Positions 1 to 8,950 are shown, counted from the first letter of the stretch. The stretch: 64,000 nt of DNA from UBA2334 sp049653005 (GCA_049653005.1 JBASFL010000131.1:40309-104308); one strand, 5' to 3'. The notes: generated by a model not told the origin, from the letters alone. A program made the numbers and translations.

Positions 1-2450
1 AGCGCGGTCAGCAGCCGCTGGGCCAGGGCTTCGCATTCCGACACGTTTTCCAAGTCGCTGATAAGGGCCACAAATTCATCGCCCCCCAGGCGGGCCAGCG
101 TGTCCTCGGCCCGCAGCTCGGTTTGCAGGCGTCGGGCCACGGTGGTCAGCACCTGGTCGCCAGCCTCGTGGCCGTGTGTGTCGTTGATGTGTTTGAAATC
201 GTCCAGATCGAAATAACAAACGGCCATGAACCGTTCACCGCGCAGCGCGCGCGACACAGCGACCTTCATCTGGTCCGCCAACAAACGGCGGTTGGGCAGG
301 CCGGTGAGCGCATCGTGGTAGGCGATGTGCAGCATTTCCTCTTCATGTGCCTTGAGGGCGCTCACGTCCGAAAACACGCCCACGTGGTGGCCAATCTGGC
401 CTTTCGTGTCGGCCAGGGCGGTGAGAGACAGGCGAGCCATGAACACTTCGCCGTTTTTGCGGCGGCTCCAAACCTCACCTTTCCACTCGCCGTGGTGCTG
501 GAGGGTGCGAAGCAACTCGCGGTAGGTGTCTTCGTTCGCGTCCAGGCCCAGGCGCGTGAGGTCCAGGCCCAACACCTCATCCACGTTGAGCCCGGTGATG
601 TGGGTGAAGGCGGGGTTGACCTGCACGATGTGCAGGGTGGCATCGGTGATGAAAATGCCCTCGTTGGCGGTGTCAAACACGCTGGCCGCCAGGCGCTGCG
701 TTTCCTGGGCCCGCAAGCGGTCGGTCACGTTGCGTGAAATGCCCAGCACCTCGTTGGCGGCAATCTTCACCATCCGCATTTCAAAGTGCTGCTCGCCCTG
801 TGGCAGCGGCAAGGCATATTCCAGCCGCACGTCGGGCTGCCCTGCCAGGGCATTGGCCAGTGCTGCCATGGCGGGCTGTGCCACTGTCGGGGGCAGGATG
901 TCGGCAATGCGCCGGTTCAAAAAAGCGCTGGGGGGCAGCAACAGGTCTTGCGGGTTGCCGGTCTGGAAGTCGAGCACGGTGCCCTGGGCGTCCAGCCGGA
1001 ACAGCAGGTCGGGCAAGGCCGACACAATGGCGCGGTTGCGCGTTTCGCTGTGGCGCAATTTTTCTTCCTGGCATTTGCGCTCTGAAATGTCGGTGAGAAA
1101 CACGGACAGCCCCTGGTCATCGGGCTGCAGGCGGTTTTCAAACCAGCGGCCCGTCTGCGCAAGCTGCATGTCGATGGTGCGGGGCTGGCCGGTGGCCATG
1201 GCTTGGCGGTACACAGCCTCAAACCGCTGGCCCAAATCGGGCGGCAACACCGTCCACATGTCTTGCCCCACCAGCTGGCGCACGGGGCGCCCCAACCACT
1301 CGGCGGCTTTCCGGTTCACCATGCGACAGCGCCAGTTCAGGTCCACCCGCACAAAACCGTCGCCCATGTTGTTCATCACCACCGTGCGTGCGCGGTGCAC
1401 CCGCCACAGCGCCAGCAGCGACACCAGCATGCCCGCCGTGACAGCCATCAGCGCCACCAGCGTCCAACGGTATTGCGCCCAGATGTCGACCCATGTCAAC
1501 TGCGGTGCCCGGTCAAAAGGTGCCATGCGAAGCAACCGCATGTGGTCTTCGAGCGTGCCGTAGTCGGCCGGTATGGTGAACCCGGTCACACGGGTGTCGT
1601 CTTCGCCGGGGCCCGACAGGTCCATGGACAGCAGCGCGGCGGTGAGGGTTCGGCTGGTGGCTTCGTCCACATGGGGCAGTGCGGCCAGGGCCCATTCGGG
1701 GTAGAGCGCGGTGGACAGGTGCACGGGGTAACCCAGCCCGGGCTTGGGGTTGACCACGGCCAGCCTGCCCGGGGCCAGTTGGCCGCTTTGCTCCAGTTCT
1801 TCGATCAGGCCGGTGCGCACAAAGCCCAAATCGGCTTGGCCTTGCAACACGGCATCGATCACTTTGTGTTGGGCCCGCCCGGTTTCTTTCCAGTGCCAGT
1901 CGCCGGTGCCCACACCCGCCTGCGCCAGTTCGACCATGGGGGCCAGGTAGCTCAGCATGCCCTGGTGGTGAAGCGCTGGCAGGGCAACGGTCAGTTTGCG
2001 GCTGTGCAGCAGGCTGAACTCGCTCAGGTCGGTGCGGGACGCCTGGCGCAGCACCACGGCCCCCCGCGTGGACACCCGGCTGCCCGATTCATGGATGCGC
2101 TGCGTCACCAGTGCGCCCGACAAGGCGTTGCGGTGCCGAAGCGACACGTATTGCACCCCGTTGGTCAGCACAAAGTCGAGCTGGGCGGCTTGCACGGCGC
2201 GGTCCAGTTCGTCCCAGGGCAATGGGGCCAGTCGCACGCGTTGGTTGGGCAATGCTTCCTGCAGGTGCTGCACCACGCTGGCGTAAGTTTGCGCGGTGGC
2301 CTCTGCGTTGCGCAGGGTCAGCACGCCCAGCACCACCTCGGGTTTCTCGGGGGCTGCGTGTGCCTGCAAGCCTCCCCACCACACGCACAAACAACACCAC
2401 CACCGCAGCGCAACAGGCAGGTGGAGGTTGAGGCGGGTGTTGCGTGGCAC
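1..2450 (-). CDS. PhnD-like/PAS/GGDEF sensor, probable diguanylate cyclase (3' end outside window)
   Basis: Open on the minus strand from a GTG at 2450 to the left edge, so the C-terminus is missing. Order seen: hydrophobic N-terminus, periplasmic PhnD-like solute-binding region (about residues 35-290), a membrane segment, three PAS-like segments, and a GGDEF domain with an intact GGDEF motif preceded by an RAED inhibitory-site motif. It should sense a ligand outside the inner membrane and make cyclic-di-GMP. It resembles the protein at 22611-25796, which continues into an EAL domain; whether this one does cannot be seen. GTG is the only reasonable start after an in-frame stop at 2472-2474. 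The Shine-Dalgarno is weak. Divergent from urtA. Confidence 0.85.
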   Translation of the reverse strand, partial: MPRNTRLNLHLPVALRWWCCLCVWWGGLQAHAAPEKPEVVLGVLTLRNAEATAQTYASVVQHLQEALPNQRVRLAPLPWDELDRAVQAAQLDFVLTNGVQYVSLRHRNALSGALVTQRIHESGSRVSTRGAVVLRQASRTDLSEFSLLHSRKLTVALPALHHQGMLSYLAPMVELAQAGVGTGDWHWKETGRAQHKVIDAVLQGQADLGFVRTGLIEELEQSGQLAPGRLAVVNPKPGLGYPVHLSTALYPEWALAALPHVDEATSRTLTAALLSMDLSGPGEDDTRVTGFTIPADYGTLEDHMRLLRMAPFDRAPQLTWVDIWAQYRWTLVALMAVTAGMLVSLLALWRVHRARTVVMNNMGDGFVRVDLNWRCRMVNRKAAEWLGRPVRQLVGQDMWTVLPPDLGQRFEAVYRQAMATGQPRTIDMQLAQTGRWFENRLQPDDQGLSVFLTDISERKCQEEKLRHSETRNRAIVSALPDLLFRLDAQGTVLDFQTGNPQDLLLPPSAFLNRRIADILPPTVAQPAMAALANALAGQPDVRLEYALPLPQGEQHFEMRMVKIAANEVLGISRNVTDRLRAQETQRLAASVFDTANEGIFITDATLHIVQVNPAFTHITGLNVDEVLGLDLTRLGLDANEDTYRELLRTLQHHGEWKGEVWSRRKNGEVFMARLSLTALADTKGQIGHHVGVFSDVSALKAHEEEMLHIAYHDALTGLPNRRLLADQMKVAVSRALRGERFMAVCYFDLDDFKHINDTHGHEAGDQVLTTVARRLQTELRAEDTLARLGGDEFVALISDLENVSECEALAQRLLTA

Positions 2451-2477
2451 AGCGTGATTTTGTATACAGCCTTAAAT

Positions 2478-2494
2478 ACTAAATTTGATTTAGT
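2478..2494. promoter_or_regulatory. AT-rich inverted repeat between the GGDEF gene and urtA
   Basis: ACTAAAT-TTG-ATTTAGT is a perfect 7-bp inverted repeat with a 3-nt spacer, 28 bases upstream of the divergent GTG start. It could be an operator or lie over a promoter. The binding protein is unknown. Confidence 0.35.
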
Positions 2495-2537
2495 AATTGC
2501 CTATACGGGTTAACCACATGGTACAAAACCGTCGGCA

Positions 2538-2553
2538 TACGCCATGCGGCGTA
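2538..2553. promoter_or_regulatory. Palindrome TACGCC-N4-GGCGTA in the urtA leader
   Basis: A perfect 6-bp inverted repeat with a 4-nt spacer, 80 bases before the urtA ATG. The same arms and spacing recur before urtB at 13005-13022 although the genes are 9 kb apart. A shared operator for a urea or nitrogen regulator is inferred. Confidence 0.5.
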
Positions 2554-2632
2554 CAGACGCTGGAGCGGGTAATCCCGAGGATTGAGGCATCCGATTCACG
2601 GATTTCTTCTTTCAACCTCTGGAGTGCCCACC

Positions 2633-3910
2633 ATGCAAGCTTCTTCCCGTCGTTTCACTCTCAAGGCCTTGTCTGCCGCCGCCACGGTGGCCACTTTGGG
2701 CCTGGCCAGCTTCTCTGCACAGGCCGCCGACACCATCAAGGTGGGCGTGTTGCACAGCCTGTCAGGCACCATGGCCATTTCCGAAACCGTGTTGAAAGAC
2801 ACCGTGCTGATGGCCATTGACGAGATCAACGCCAAAGGCGGCCTGCTGGGCAAAAAGCTGGAGCCCGTGGTGGTCGACCCCGCTTCCAACTGGCCCCTGT
2901 TTGCCGAAAAAACCAAGCAACTGCTGGGCCAGGACAAAGTTGACGTGATCTTCGGCTGCTGGACATCGGTCAGCCGCAAGTCTGTGTTGCCCGTGGTCGA
3001 GGAAATGAACGGCCTGCTGTTCTACCCCGTGCAATACGAGGGTGAAGAACTGTCCAAAAACGTGTTCTACACCGGCGCTGCGCCCAACCAGCAAGCCATT
3101 CCCGCGGTGGACTACCTGATGAGCAAGGCCGGTGGCGGTGCCAAGCGCTGGGTGCTGCTGGGTACCGACTACGTGTACCCCCGCACCACCAACAAAATCC
3201 TGCGCGCTTACCTCAAGAGCAAAGGCGTGGCCGACAAGGACATTGACGAAAAGTACACCCCGTTTGGCCACTCTGACTACCAGACCATCGTGGCCGACAT
3301 CAAGAAATTCAGCGCCGGTGGCAAAACCGCCGTGGTGTCCACCATCAACGGTGACTCCAACGTGCCGTTTTACAAAGAGCTGGGCAATGCGGGCCTGAAG
3401 GCCAAAGACGTGCCCGTGGTGGCCTTCAGCGTGGGCGAAGAAGAGCTGCGCGGCGTGGACACCAAGCCGCTGGTGGGCCACCTGGCTGCGTGGAACTACT
3501 TCCAGTCCATCAAGAACCCGGCCAACACCGAGTTCATCAAGAAGTGGAGCGACTACGCCAAAGCCAAGGGCATTGCCGGCCACAAAGACGCGCCGCTGAC
3601 CAACGACCCGATGGAAGCCACCTACATCGGCATCAACATGTGGGCCCAGGCCGTGACCAAGGCCAAAACCACCAACGTGGACAAGGTGATTGCCGCCATG
3701 GCCGGCCAGACCTTCAAGGCACCCAGCGGCATCGTGAGCAAGATGGATGAGAAAAACCACCACCTGCACAAGAGCGTGTTCATCGGCGAAATCAAGGCCG
3801 ACGGCCAGTTCAACGTGGTCTGGAAAACCCCCGGCCCCGTGAAAGCCAAGCCATGGAGCCCCTTCATCGAAGGCAACGACAAGAAGAAGGACGAACCCGA
3901 GAAGAAGTAA
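2633..3910 (+). CDS. urtA: Urea ABC transporter, substrate-binding protein UrtA
   Basis: A 425-residue periplasmic receptor of the branched-chain-amino-acid/amide type, matching UrtA in length and sequence style. A signal peptide ends at about residue 31 (SAQA/ADT), and the mature protein starts with the family-typical IKVGVLHSLSGTMAISE. It should deliver urea to UrtBC. The ATG at 2633 follows a GGAG eight bases upstream, which favours it over the upstream in-frame start at 2582. A hairpin terminator follows directly, so urtA is its own transcription unit. Unusually, urtBCDE begin 9 kb downstream. Confidence 0.95.
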   Translation: MQASSRRFTLKALSAAATVATLGLASFSAQAADTIKVGVLHSLSGTMAISETVLKDTVLMAIDEINAKGGLLGKKLEPVVVDPASNWPLFAEKTKQLLGQDKVDVIFGCWTSVSRKSVLPVVEEMNGLLFYPVQYEGEELSKNVFYTGAAPNQQAIPAVDYLMSKAGGGAKRWVLLGTDYVYPRTTNKILRAYLKSKGVADKDIDEKYTPFGHSDYQTIVADIKKFSAGGKTAVVSTINGDSNVPFYKELGNAGLKAKDVPVVAFSVGEEELRGVDTKPLVGHLAAWNYFQSIKNPANTEFIKKWSDYAKAKGIAGHKDAPLTNDPMEATYIGINMWAQAVTKAKTTNVDKVIAAMAGQTFKAPSGIVSKMDEKNHHLHKSVFIGEIKADGQFNVVWKTPGPVKAKPWSPFIEGNDKKKDEPEKK

Positions 3911-3951
3911 GGCACTGCTGCCAGCCCGCTGGGATGGTGGTCAACACACGG

Positions 3952-3984
3952 AGCGGTCATCGGGTAACTGGTGACCGCTTTTTT
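3952..3984 (+). terminator. Rho-independent terminator after urtA
   Basis: Arms AGCGGTCA (3952-3959) and TGACCGCT (3972-3979) with a 12-nt loop, followed by a run of T. It also separates urtA from the convergent toxin gene. Confidence 0.7.
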
Positions 3985-3986
3985 CC

Positions 3987-4277
3987 TCAGTTACGTTTCA
4001 GTTGCGTGTAAAAATTTTCGTGCGGCCCCAGCGCCAGCAACACAACTTCAGCAGGGGTGAGCTTGCTCGGCCTGATTTCGTAGGCCAGCAAGGTTTCCTG
4101 GTTGTTCAGTTTGAATTTGTGAACAAACACCCCAGCCAAGTCGCCGCGCTTTTCTTCACCAAGCAGGGGGGCTTGGGCCACCGCTTTCACCGCTTCATCC
4201 AGCACGCCTTTGTCTTTGGCGCGCAGCTTTTTGGCCACCCGGGCAAACGATGGCGTAGCAACAACCGTGCAGGTCAT
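3987..4277 (-). CDS. RelE/ParE-family toxin of a type II toxin-antitoxin pair
   Basis: A 96-residue basic protein starting MTCTVVATPSFARVAKKL, with the compact RelE/ParE layout (N-terminal helices rich in Lys/Arg, then strands around VFVHKFKLNNQETLLAYEI). RelE members cleave mRNA on ribosomes and ParE members poison gyrase; the sequence does not decide between them. It directly follows the antitoxin gene. The ATG at 4277 has a GGTGAG just upstream; an alternative ATG at 4295 would overlap the antitoxin end by 14 bases. The pair lies in the block dividing urtA from urtB. Confidence 0.8.
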   Translation of the reverse strand: MTCTVVATPSFARVAKKLRAKDKGVLDEAVKAVAQAPLLGEEKRGDLAGVFVHKFKLNNQETLLAYEIRPSKLTPAEVVLLALGPHENFYTQLKRN

Positions 4278-4281
4278 TTGC

Positions 4282-4500
4282 TCACCCAAACTCATAGGGT
4301 GCGGCGAGCCCCGCTTTGGTTTCTTCCCGCGACAACATGGTGTCTTGAATCAGGCGCAACGGCACATCGGGGTTCTCCAGCACCGCCTTGCCTATGCGTG
4401 CCCAGTATTCAATTTGCTTGGGCACCGAGCGGTGCTCTGCGGCCGCGTGCGGCTTTGCGTCTTCGATCAATTGCTCGGACAGTTTCAACGCCACGGCCAT
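4282..4500 (-). CDS. ParD-like antitoxin
   Basis: A 72-residue protein (MAVALKLSEQLIEDAKPHAA...) resembling the ParD-like antitoxin family: a short N-terminal DNA-binding segment with SVPKQIEYWARIG, then a helical toxin-binding tail. The start at 4500 is set by a perfect AAGGAG upstream; longer in-frame extensions look non-coding. It should neutralise the toxin and repress the pair. Antitoxin precedes toxin, the usual order. Confidence 0.8.
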   Translation of the reverse strand: MAVALKLSEQLIEDAKPHAAAEHRSVPKQIEYWARIGKAVLENPDVPLRLIQDTMLSREETKAGLAAPYEFG

Positions 4501-4580
4501 GTGCTTCTCCTTAAAATGAAGGTGTATTTTGGTTTTAAAAGAAACTTTTTGCAACCTTTTGTCTGCGCGGGCAACTTGCT

Positions 4581-5507
4581 TCAGTGCGCCCCGTCGCCTG
4601 GAAAAACAGGGCTGATTTGACCCCGAATTGCATTCAGCAGCTTGATGGCAGGCAAGGGCAGCGCGCCCTGTCGGCGGCGGAACACGGTCAGCGTGCGCCG
4701 GTGGGCTCCTTCTGCCACGGGCAGCTCGGCAATCAGCTGGGCCTTCAGTTCCGTTTCGTACATGGAACGCGGGCACCAGCCCAGAAACCCGGCGTGCACC
4801 ACCAGGCTTTTGATCATCGCCACCGACCGGGTTTGCACCAGTTGGGTCGGCATGGCCAGGCCTTGCAGCGCCAGGGCCGCTTTGAACTCGTTGTAAGGCG
4901 GTGTGCCCTGGGGGGTGAGGGCCCAGCGGGAGCCCAACAGGTCTTGCAGGTGCAAGGGGTGTTGGGATTGCAAGGGGTGGTGCGACGCCGCAATGACATG
5001 GGCCGAGTCGCTCCAGCGGCAGTCTTTCACGGACACGACCTCTTCGCTGTCGTCCACCAACGCCCCCAAGGCCAGGTCCACCTCGTATTGGCTGAGGGCC
5101 ATGTGCAACTGGTCCCAGGTGCCTTCCACCACTTGAACCTGCAAGTTCGGGTGTTGCGCCAGCAGGTCTGAAAGGGCCAGCGACAAGGTGCGCCCCGCCA
5201 GGCTGGCCAGCGTGCCCACCCGCACCGTGCCGCGCGCCAGCCCACGCAAGGCCTGAATTTCTTCAACGGCCACTTGAGACTGGTGCAGCAGCAGGGTGGC
5301 GTGTGGCAGCAGGGCACGGCCCACCTCGGTGGGGTGCATGCCTTTGCTGTGTCGCTCAAACAGGGGCGCGCCCACTTGCGCCTCCAGCCGCCGCACCGTG
5401 CGGCTCAACGCCGGTTGGGTGATGCCCAACGCCTCTGCGGCCCGCCCCAGGCTGCCCAGCTCATGGATGGTTTTGAAGGCCAGCAAATGGGCGAGGTCAT
5501 AGGCCAT
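4581..5507 (-). CDS. LysR-family transcriptional regulator
   Basis: A 308-residue regulator with the N-terminal LysR winged helix-turn-helix (LLAFKTIHELGSLGRAAEALGITQPALSRTVRRLE, residues about 7-40) and a C-terminal effector-binding domain from about residue 90. The start at the ATG at 5507 gives the standard family N-terminus; upstream in-frame sequence is not LysR-like. It lies 28 bases downstream of the class II aldolase gene on the same strand, so the two are probably co-transcribed and it may regulate that enzyme. The effector is unknown. Confidence 0.9.
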   Translation of the reverse strand: MAYDLAHLLAFKTIHELGSLGRAAEALGITQPALSRTVRRLEAQVGAPLFERHSKGMHPTEVGRALLPHATLLLHQSQVAVEEIQALRGLARGTVRVGTLASLAGRTLSLALSDLLAQHPNLQVQVVEGTWDQLHMALSQYEVDLALGALVDDSEEVVSVKDCRWSDSAHVIAASHHPLQSQHPLHLQDLLGSRWALTPQGTPPYNEFKAALALQGLAMPTQLVQTRSVAMIKSLVVHAGFLGWCPRSMYETELKAQLIAELPVAEGAHRRTLTVFRRRQGALPLPAIKLLNAIRGQISPVFPGDGAH

Positions 5508-5535
5508 GGGGGCGGCTGTGCATTCGGTCTGTGCG

Positions 5536-6330
5536 TCAAGTCTGGTAGCTGGGGTCGGTGCGGTCCAGCAGGCGCAGCAGCGCGTTCCAGTCGCGCAGCT
5601 GCAAAAAATCGCTGTCGCGGTCGAACTGCGATGCGGTGTGTTCACACACCTGGGCGTCGGGCAGGCACAGGGGCTGGTCGCCCGCCAATGCCGCCACCTG
5701 GATTTGGCAGGCGCGCTCCAGGAAAAACATTTCTTTGAAGGCGTTTGAGATCGAGGTGCCGATGGTCAGCAGCCCGTGGTTGCGCAGAATCAGCACGTTT
5801 TTGGCGCCCACGTCCGCAATCAGGCGTTCCTGCTCGGTCGTGTTCAACGCAATGCCCTCGAACGCGTGGTACGCCACCCGGTTGTGAAAACGCATGGCGT
5901 GCTGAGAGATGGACAGCAGCCCCGCTTGCTGCGTGGACACCGCCACCCCAGCCGCCGTGTGGGTGTGCAGCACACAAAAGGCGTCGGGCCGGGCGCGGTG
6001 AATCGCCCCGTGTATGACAAAGGCAGCTGGGTTCACGTCGTAGGGCACGTCGTCCACCAGCTGCCCGTGGATGTCCACTTTCACCAGGTTGGAGGCCGAA
6101 ATTTCCTCGTACAGCAGGCCAAAGGCGTTGACCAGGTAGTGCTGGGGCTCGCCGGGCACGGCGGCCGAGATGTGGTTGTAAATCCAGTCCGTCATGCGGT
6201 GGTGCGCAATCAGCCGGTAACACGCGGCCAACTCCACGCGCACAGCCCATTCGGCCTCGCTGCACCGGGCGCGGGTGGTGCGTCGGCTGTTTTCCAGTGC
6301 GGCTTTCAATGGGTCGTTGGTCATGGACAT
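5536..6330 (-). CDS. Class II aldolase/adducin family protein
   Basis: A 264-residue protein with the aldolase II fold. Zinc-ligand histidines are visible in the VLHTHTAAG segment (HTH) and near RNHGLLTIG. The family includes fuculose- and ribulose-phosphate aldolases and epimerases; this subgroup (opening ...EWAVRVELAACYRLIAHHRMTDWIYNHIS) is usually of unknown substrate. The ATG at 6330 follows AAAGG at 9 bases; an ATG at 6324 is also possible. Probably co-transcribed with the LysR gene downstream. Confidence 0.85.
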   Translation of the reverse strand: MSMTNDPLKAALENSRRTTRARCSEAEWAVRVELAACYRLIAHHRMTDWIYNHISAAVPGEPQHYLVNAFGLLYEEISASNLVKVDIHGQLVDDVPYDVNPAAFVIHGAIHRARPDAFCVLHTHTAAGVAVSTQQAGLLSISQHAMRFHNRVAYHAFEGIALNTTEQERLIADVGAKNVLILRNHGLLTIGTSISNAFKEMFFLERACQIQVAALAGDQPLCLPDAQVCEHTASQFDRDSDFLQLRDWNALLRLLDRTDPSYQT

Positions 6331-6445
6331 GGGGCAGTGCCTTTGGGTGGTGCTGAACAGGCCGCCATTCTGTGCACAAACCCCTGCCAACAGAAGTGCT
6401 GATGGGGACAAAAGCCATGCCTAAAGGTTATGCCCTGCGGGGCAC

Positions 6446-6886
6446 TCAGGCGCCTTGCGTTCGGTCGCCTGAGGGCGACGGCCGGGCCTGGCTTTCCAAA
6501 ATTTGGTGGTGTGCGGCGGTGGCGTTGTCGTTGTGCTGGGCCAGGTCGGCGGTGAGGCGTTCCACCTTGGCCACCACCGCCAGCAGGGCCACCAGTTCTT
6601 GGCCCAGGCGCCCGCTGGTGTGCTGCATGCCCAGCAGGGTGGATTTGGCGTCAAGCGAGCCCAGTGTCAGCCCCCTCGGCGAGCCTGCCGCAGGCTGAAA
6701 CGGCAAGTCCACCATGCTGCGCTGGATGGTTTCCGCCAGCAAATGCGCTTGTTCAGACACCGCAAACTGCCATTCGATGGCATCGCGGCAGCGTTGCAGC
6801 GCTAGCTCGGACGTTTTCAGTTGGGTCTCCACCGCGTGTGCGGTGGTTTTGAGGGCAGAGAGGTACCTGCCGAATGTGCTGTTCAT
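6446..6886 (-). CDS. Hypothetical helical protein
   Basis: A 146-residue open frame starting MNSTFGRYLSALKTTAHAVETQLK. It has no signal peptide or membrane segment and is rich in Ala, Gln, Leu and charged residues, suggesting long helices or a coiled coil. I do not recognise it. Support for it being real: it fills an otherwise empty stretch, the opposite-strand frame is unconvincing, and it shares an AT-rich divergent promoter region with the FIST gene. No good Shine-Dalgarno is visible. Confidence 0.5.
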   Translation of the reverse strand: MNSTFGRYLSALKTTAHAVETQLKTSELALQRCRDAIEWQFAVSEQAHLLAETIQRSMVDLPFQPAAGSPRGLTLGSLDAKSTLLGMQHTSGRLGQELVALLAVVAKVERLTADLAQHNDNATAAHHQILESQARPSPSGDRTQGA

Positions 6887-6939
6887 CAAATCGGGGCAAA
6901 AAAAGGTGCCCACTGTCGCGGTTGTGTGTTTGGGTCAAG

Positions 6940-6953
6940 TTGACTTGCGTCAA
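6940..6953. promoter_or_regulatory. FNR/ANR-like box between the hypothetical gene and the FIST gene
   Basis: TTGAC-TTGC-GTCAA is a perfect inverted repeat close to the FNR consensus TTGAT-N4-ATCAA. It sits 81 bases upstream of the FIST ATG in the AT-rich divergent region. Oxygen-responsive control is inferred. Confidence 0.45.
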
Positions 6954-7034
6954 GCTTTTTTGAATTGATTAGCAATAAATATGATATGAATGATATATAT
7001 TATCGAATAAATCAAATTTGGATGGGTTTTCGCC

Positions 7035-8021
7035 ATGTTCCAGGCCCAGCGCTTCTTTGACCGTGATTTGTCGGGCCTGGAGGGGTGTCTCCGAGATTGG
7101 CTGGCAGACCACCCCGCCATGGGGGTGTTGGTGTATTTGCCCGAAGCCCAGGCAGGTTCGGTCGGGCGCGTGCAAGCCTGTTGCCGCGCCCTGAGTGTTC
7201 CCCTGGTGGGGGCGGTGTTTCCGGCGCTGATCACGCCGGACGGCTTCGTGACGGAAGGGGCCTGGGTCATGCGTTTTGACACCATGCCCCTGCACGGCTT
7301 GGTGGACGGTCTGTCGGCCGACGCATCGGTGTCTGCCCGTCGGCTGGTGTCCGAAATGGGCGAAGTGCTGGCGTCGGCCGCTGAGCCGGGTGCCATTGCC
7401 TACATGGTGTTCGATGCCATGTTGCCCCACATTGGGTCACTGATGACCGATGTGGCCAAGGTGTTCGCAGAGCGGTTGCACACCGTGGGCGTGAACGCTG
7501 GCAGCGAAACGTTTCAGCCCATGCCGTGCCTGTTTGACGGCGAGCGGTGTGTGGGCAATGCCGCGTTGTGCCTGTCTTTGCCAACGCCCAAAGGCTTGGC
7601 GGTGGAGCACGGTTACCCGGTGTCCAACACCCTCATGAGGGCCAGCAGCACACAGGGCAACCGCATAGACGCCATCGATGGCCGCCCGGCACTGGCGGTG
7701 TACCAGGACATCATCCAGCGCGAATACGGCGTGACCCTGACCCGTGAGAATTTCTACAGCTACGCGGTTCATTACCCGTTTGGGGTGATCACCGCATTGA
7801 AAGTGTTGGTGCGCATCCCCGTGGGGTTGACCGACGATGGGGCCATTTTGTGTGTGGGCGAGGTGCCCCCCAACTCAGCCCTGCGTTTGCTGCGAGCCCC
7901 CGAAACGCCCGATCAGAGCACTTGCGCGGCCTCGCTCAGCGCCATGCTTGACGGGGCGGCACAAGACGCCAGCCTGCACACGTTTTATTGCGCTGGGCGG
8001 CGCATGCATTTTGGCGCGTAA
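7035..8021 (+). CDS. FIST-domain sensory protein, C-terminus cut by an in-frame TAA
   Basis: A 328-residue protein with FIST N and FIST C features (PLVGAVFPALITPDGFVTEGAWVM early; YPFGVITALKVLVRIPVGLTDDGAILCVGEVP late). FIST proteins are sensory input modules often linked to cyclic-nucleotide or chemotaxis signalling; the ligand here is unknown. After the TAA at 8019-8021 the same frame stays open for 48 codons and encodes a typical FIST C-terminal end. The gene is therefore a recent pseudogene, a readthrough gene or a sequencing error. The full length would be 377 positions. Confidence 0.75.
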   Translation: MFQAQRFFDRDLSGLEGCLRDWLADHPAMGVLVYLPEAQAGSVGRVQACCRALSVPLVGAVFPALITPDGFVTEGAWVMRFDTMPLHGLVDGLSADASVSARRLVSEMGEVLASAAEPGAIAYMVFDAMLPHIGSLMTDVAKVFAERLHTVGVNAGSETFQPMPCLFDGERCVGNAALCLSLPTPKGLAVEHGYPVSNTLMRASSTQGNRIDAIDGRPALAVYQDIIQREYGVTLTRENFYSYAVHYPFGVITALKVLVRIPVGLTDDGAILCVGEVPPNSALRLLRAPETPDQSTCAASLSAMLDGAAQDASLHTFYCAGRRMHFGA

Positions 8022-8168
8022 GCAGACCAAGAACTGGCGGCCTTGCAAGCCGCCACAGGTGCGCGGCAGTTGGTCGGCGCCCTCACCCTGGGCGAGTTGG
8101 ACACCCTTGACGTGCAGGGCCTGAAATTTCCCCAGTTCCACAACGCAGCGGTGGTGTGCCTGGCCTGA
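8022..8168 (+). pseudogene. Detached FIST C-terminal segment
   Basis: In the same frame as the upstream FIST gene, 48 codons run to TGA at 8166-8168 and include QLVGALTLGELDTLD and FPQFHNAAVV, the pattern expected at the end of FIST C domains. There is no own start or ribosome site. It ends one base before the convergent GntR gene. Confidence 0.65.
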
Positions 8169-8897
8169 TCATTCTTTGGCGCGGTTCAAGTCCATGGAAA
8201 ACGTGAACCGGTCTGCCGGGTGCACTGACACCGACACCTCGAACACAGCGTCGGCCGAATCGCAATAGCGCCGGGTGATTTTCAGGGCCGGGCTGCCCAC
8301 CTCCACCCCCAGCGCCGCGCTGAGTTCTTTGGGCACCAGCACCGCCTGTATGTCTTGCCGGATGCGGGCAATGCGGCGCCCGTAGCGGCTTTCAATGAGC
8401 GAGCTGACCAGCGTGTCGGGTGATGCCCGCACCCATTCGCCCACCTCGGCGTAGGCAGGCTCCACGTACACGTCGGTCCAGCACAAAGGGCGGGCTTTTT
8501 TGCCACCTTCCATGCGCAGGCTGGCAATGCGCAGCCAGCGCGAGCCGCCGGGGCAGCCCAGCTCCTGGGCCAGCGCCAGGTCCACCACCACTTCGTCAAT
8601 GGCGCGCACCACGCGCACGTGTTCGGCGCCGAACTGGGCCAGGTCGCCCACGGTGGCCAGGGTTTGGGTGAACCCGGCCGCAGGTGTGGCGGCTTCCACC
8701 CGCGTGCCCACGTTTTTGCGGCGCGAGATCAACCCCAGTTCTTGCAACTCGTCCAGGGCCTTGCGCACCGCATAGCGGCTCAGGCCGTGGCGCTCGCACA
8801 GCTCGAACTCGGTGGGCAACAGGTCGCCCACCGCGTGGGCGCCCGAGGCAATGCCCTCGGACAGCAGCCGGGCCAGGTCGGTGCTTTTGTTTGACAT
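8169..8897 (-). CDS. GntR-family regulator, HutC/FarR type with UTRA domain
   Basis: A 242-residue protein. The N-terminal winged helix (GDLLPTEFELCERHGLSRYAVRKALDEL, about residues 23-50) is typical of GntR, and the C-terminal part ends like a UTRA ligand-binding domain (EVSVSVHPADRFTFSMDL). It is divergent from the lyase/Bug/fumarase operon, and two copies of TGTTCGAACA lie between them. It probably represses that operon and itself until a carboxylate or related metabolite binds. Confidence 0.92.
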   Translation of the reverse strand: MSNKSTDLARLLSEGIASGAHAVGDLLPTEFELCERHGLSRYAVRKALDELQELGLISRRKNVGTRVEAATPAAGFTQTLATVGDLAQFGAEHVRVVRAIDEVVVDLALAQELGCPGGSRWLRIASLRMEGGKKARPLCWTDVYVEPAYAEVGEWVRASPDTLVSSLIESRYGRRIARIRQDIQAVLVPKELSAALGVEVGSPALKITRRYCDSADAVFEVSVSVHPADRFTFSMDLNRAKE

Positions 8898-8950
8898 GCG
8901 TGGCTTCTCCGGAAAAAGCAGGGTATTCGGGTTAACCCGAGTGGTGTGTT

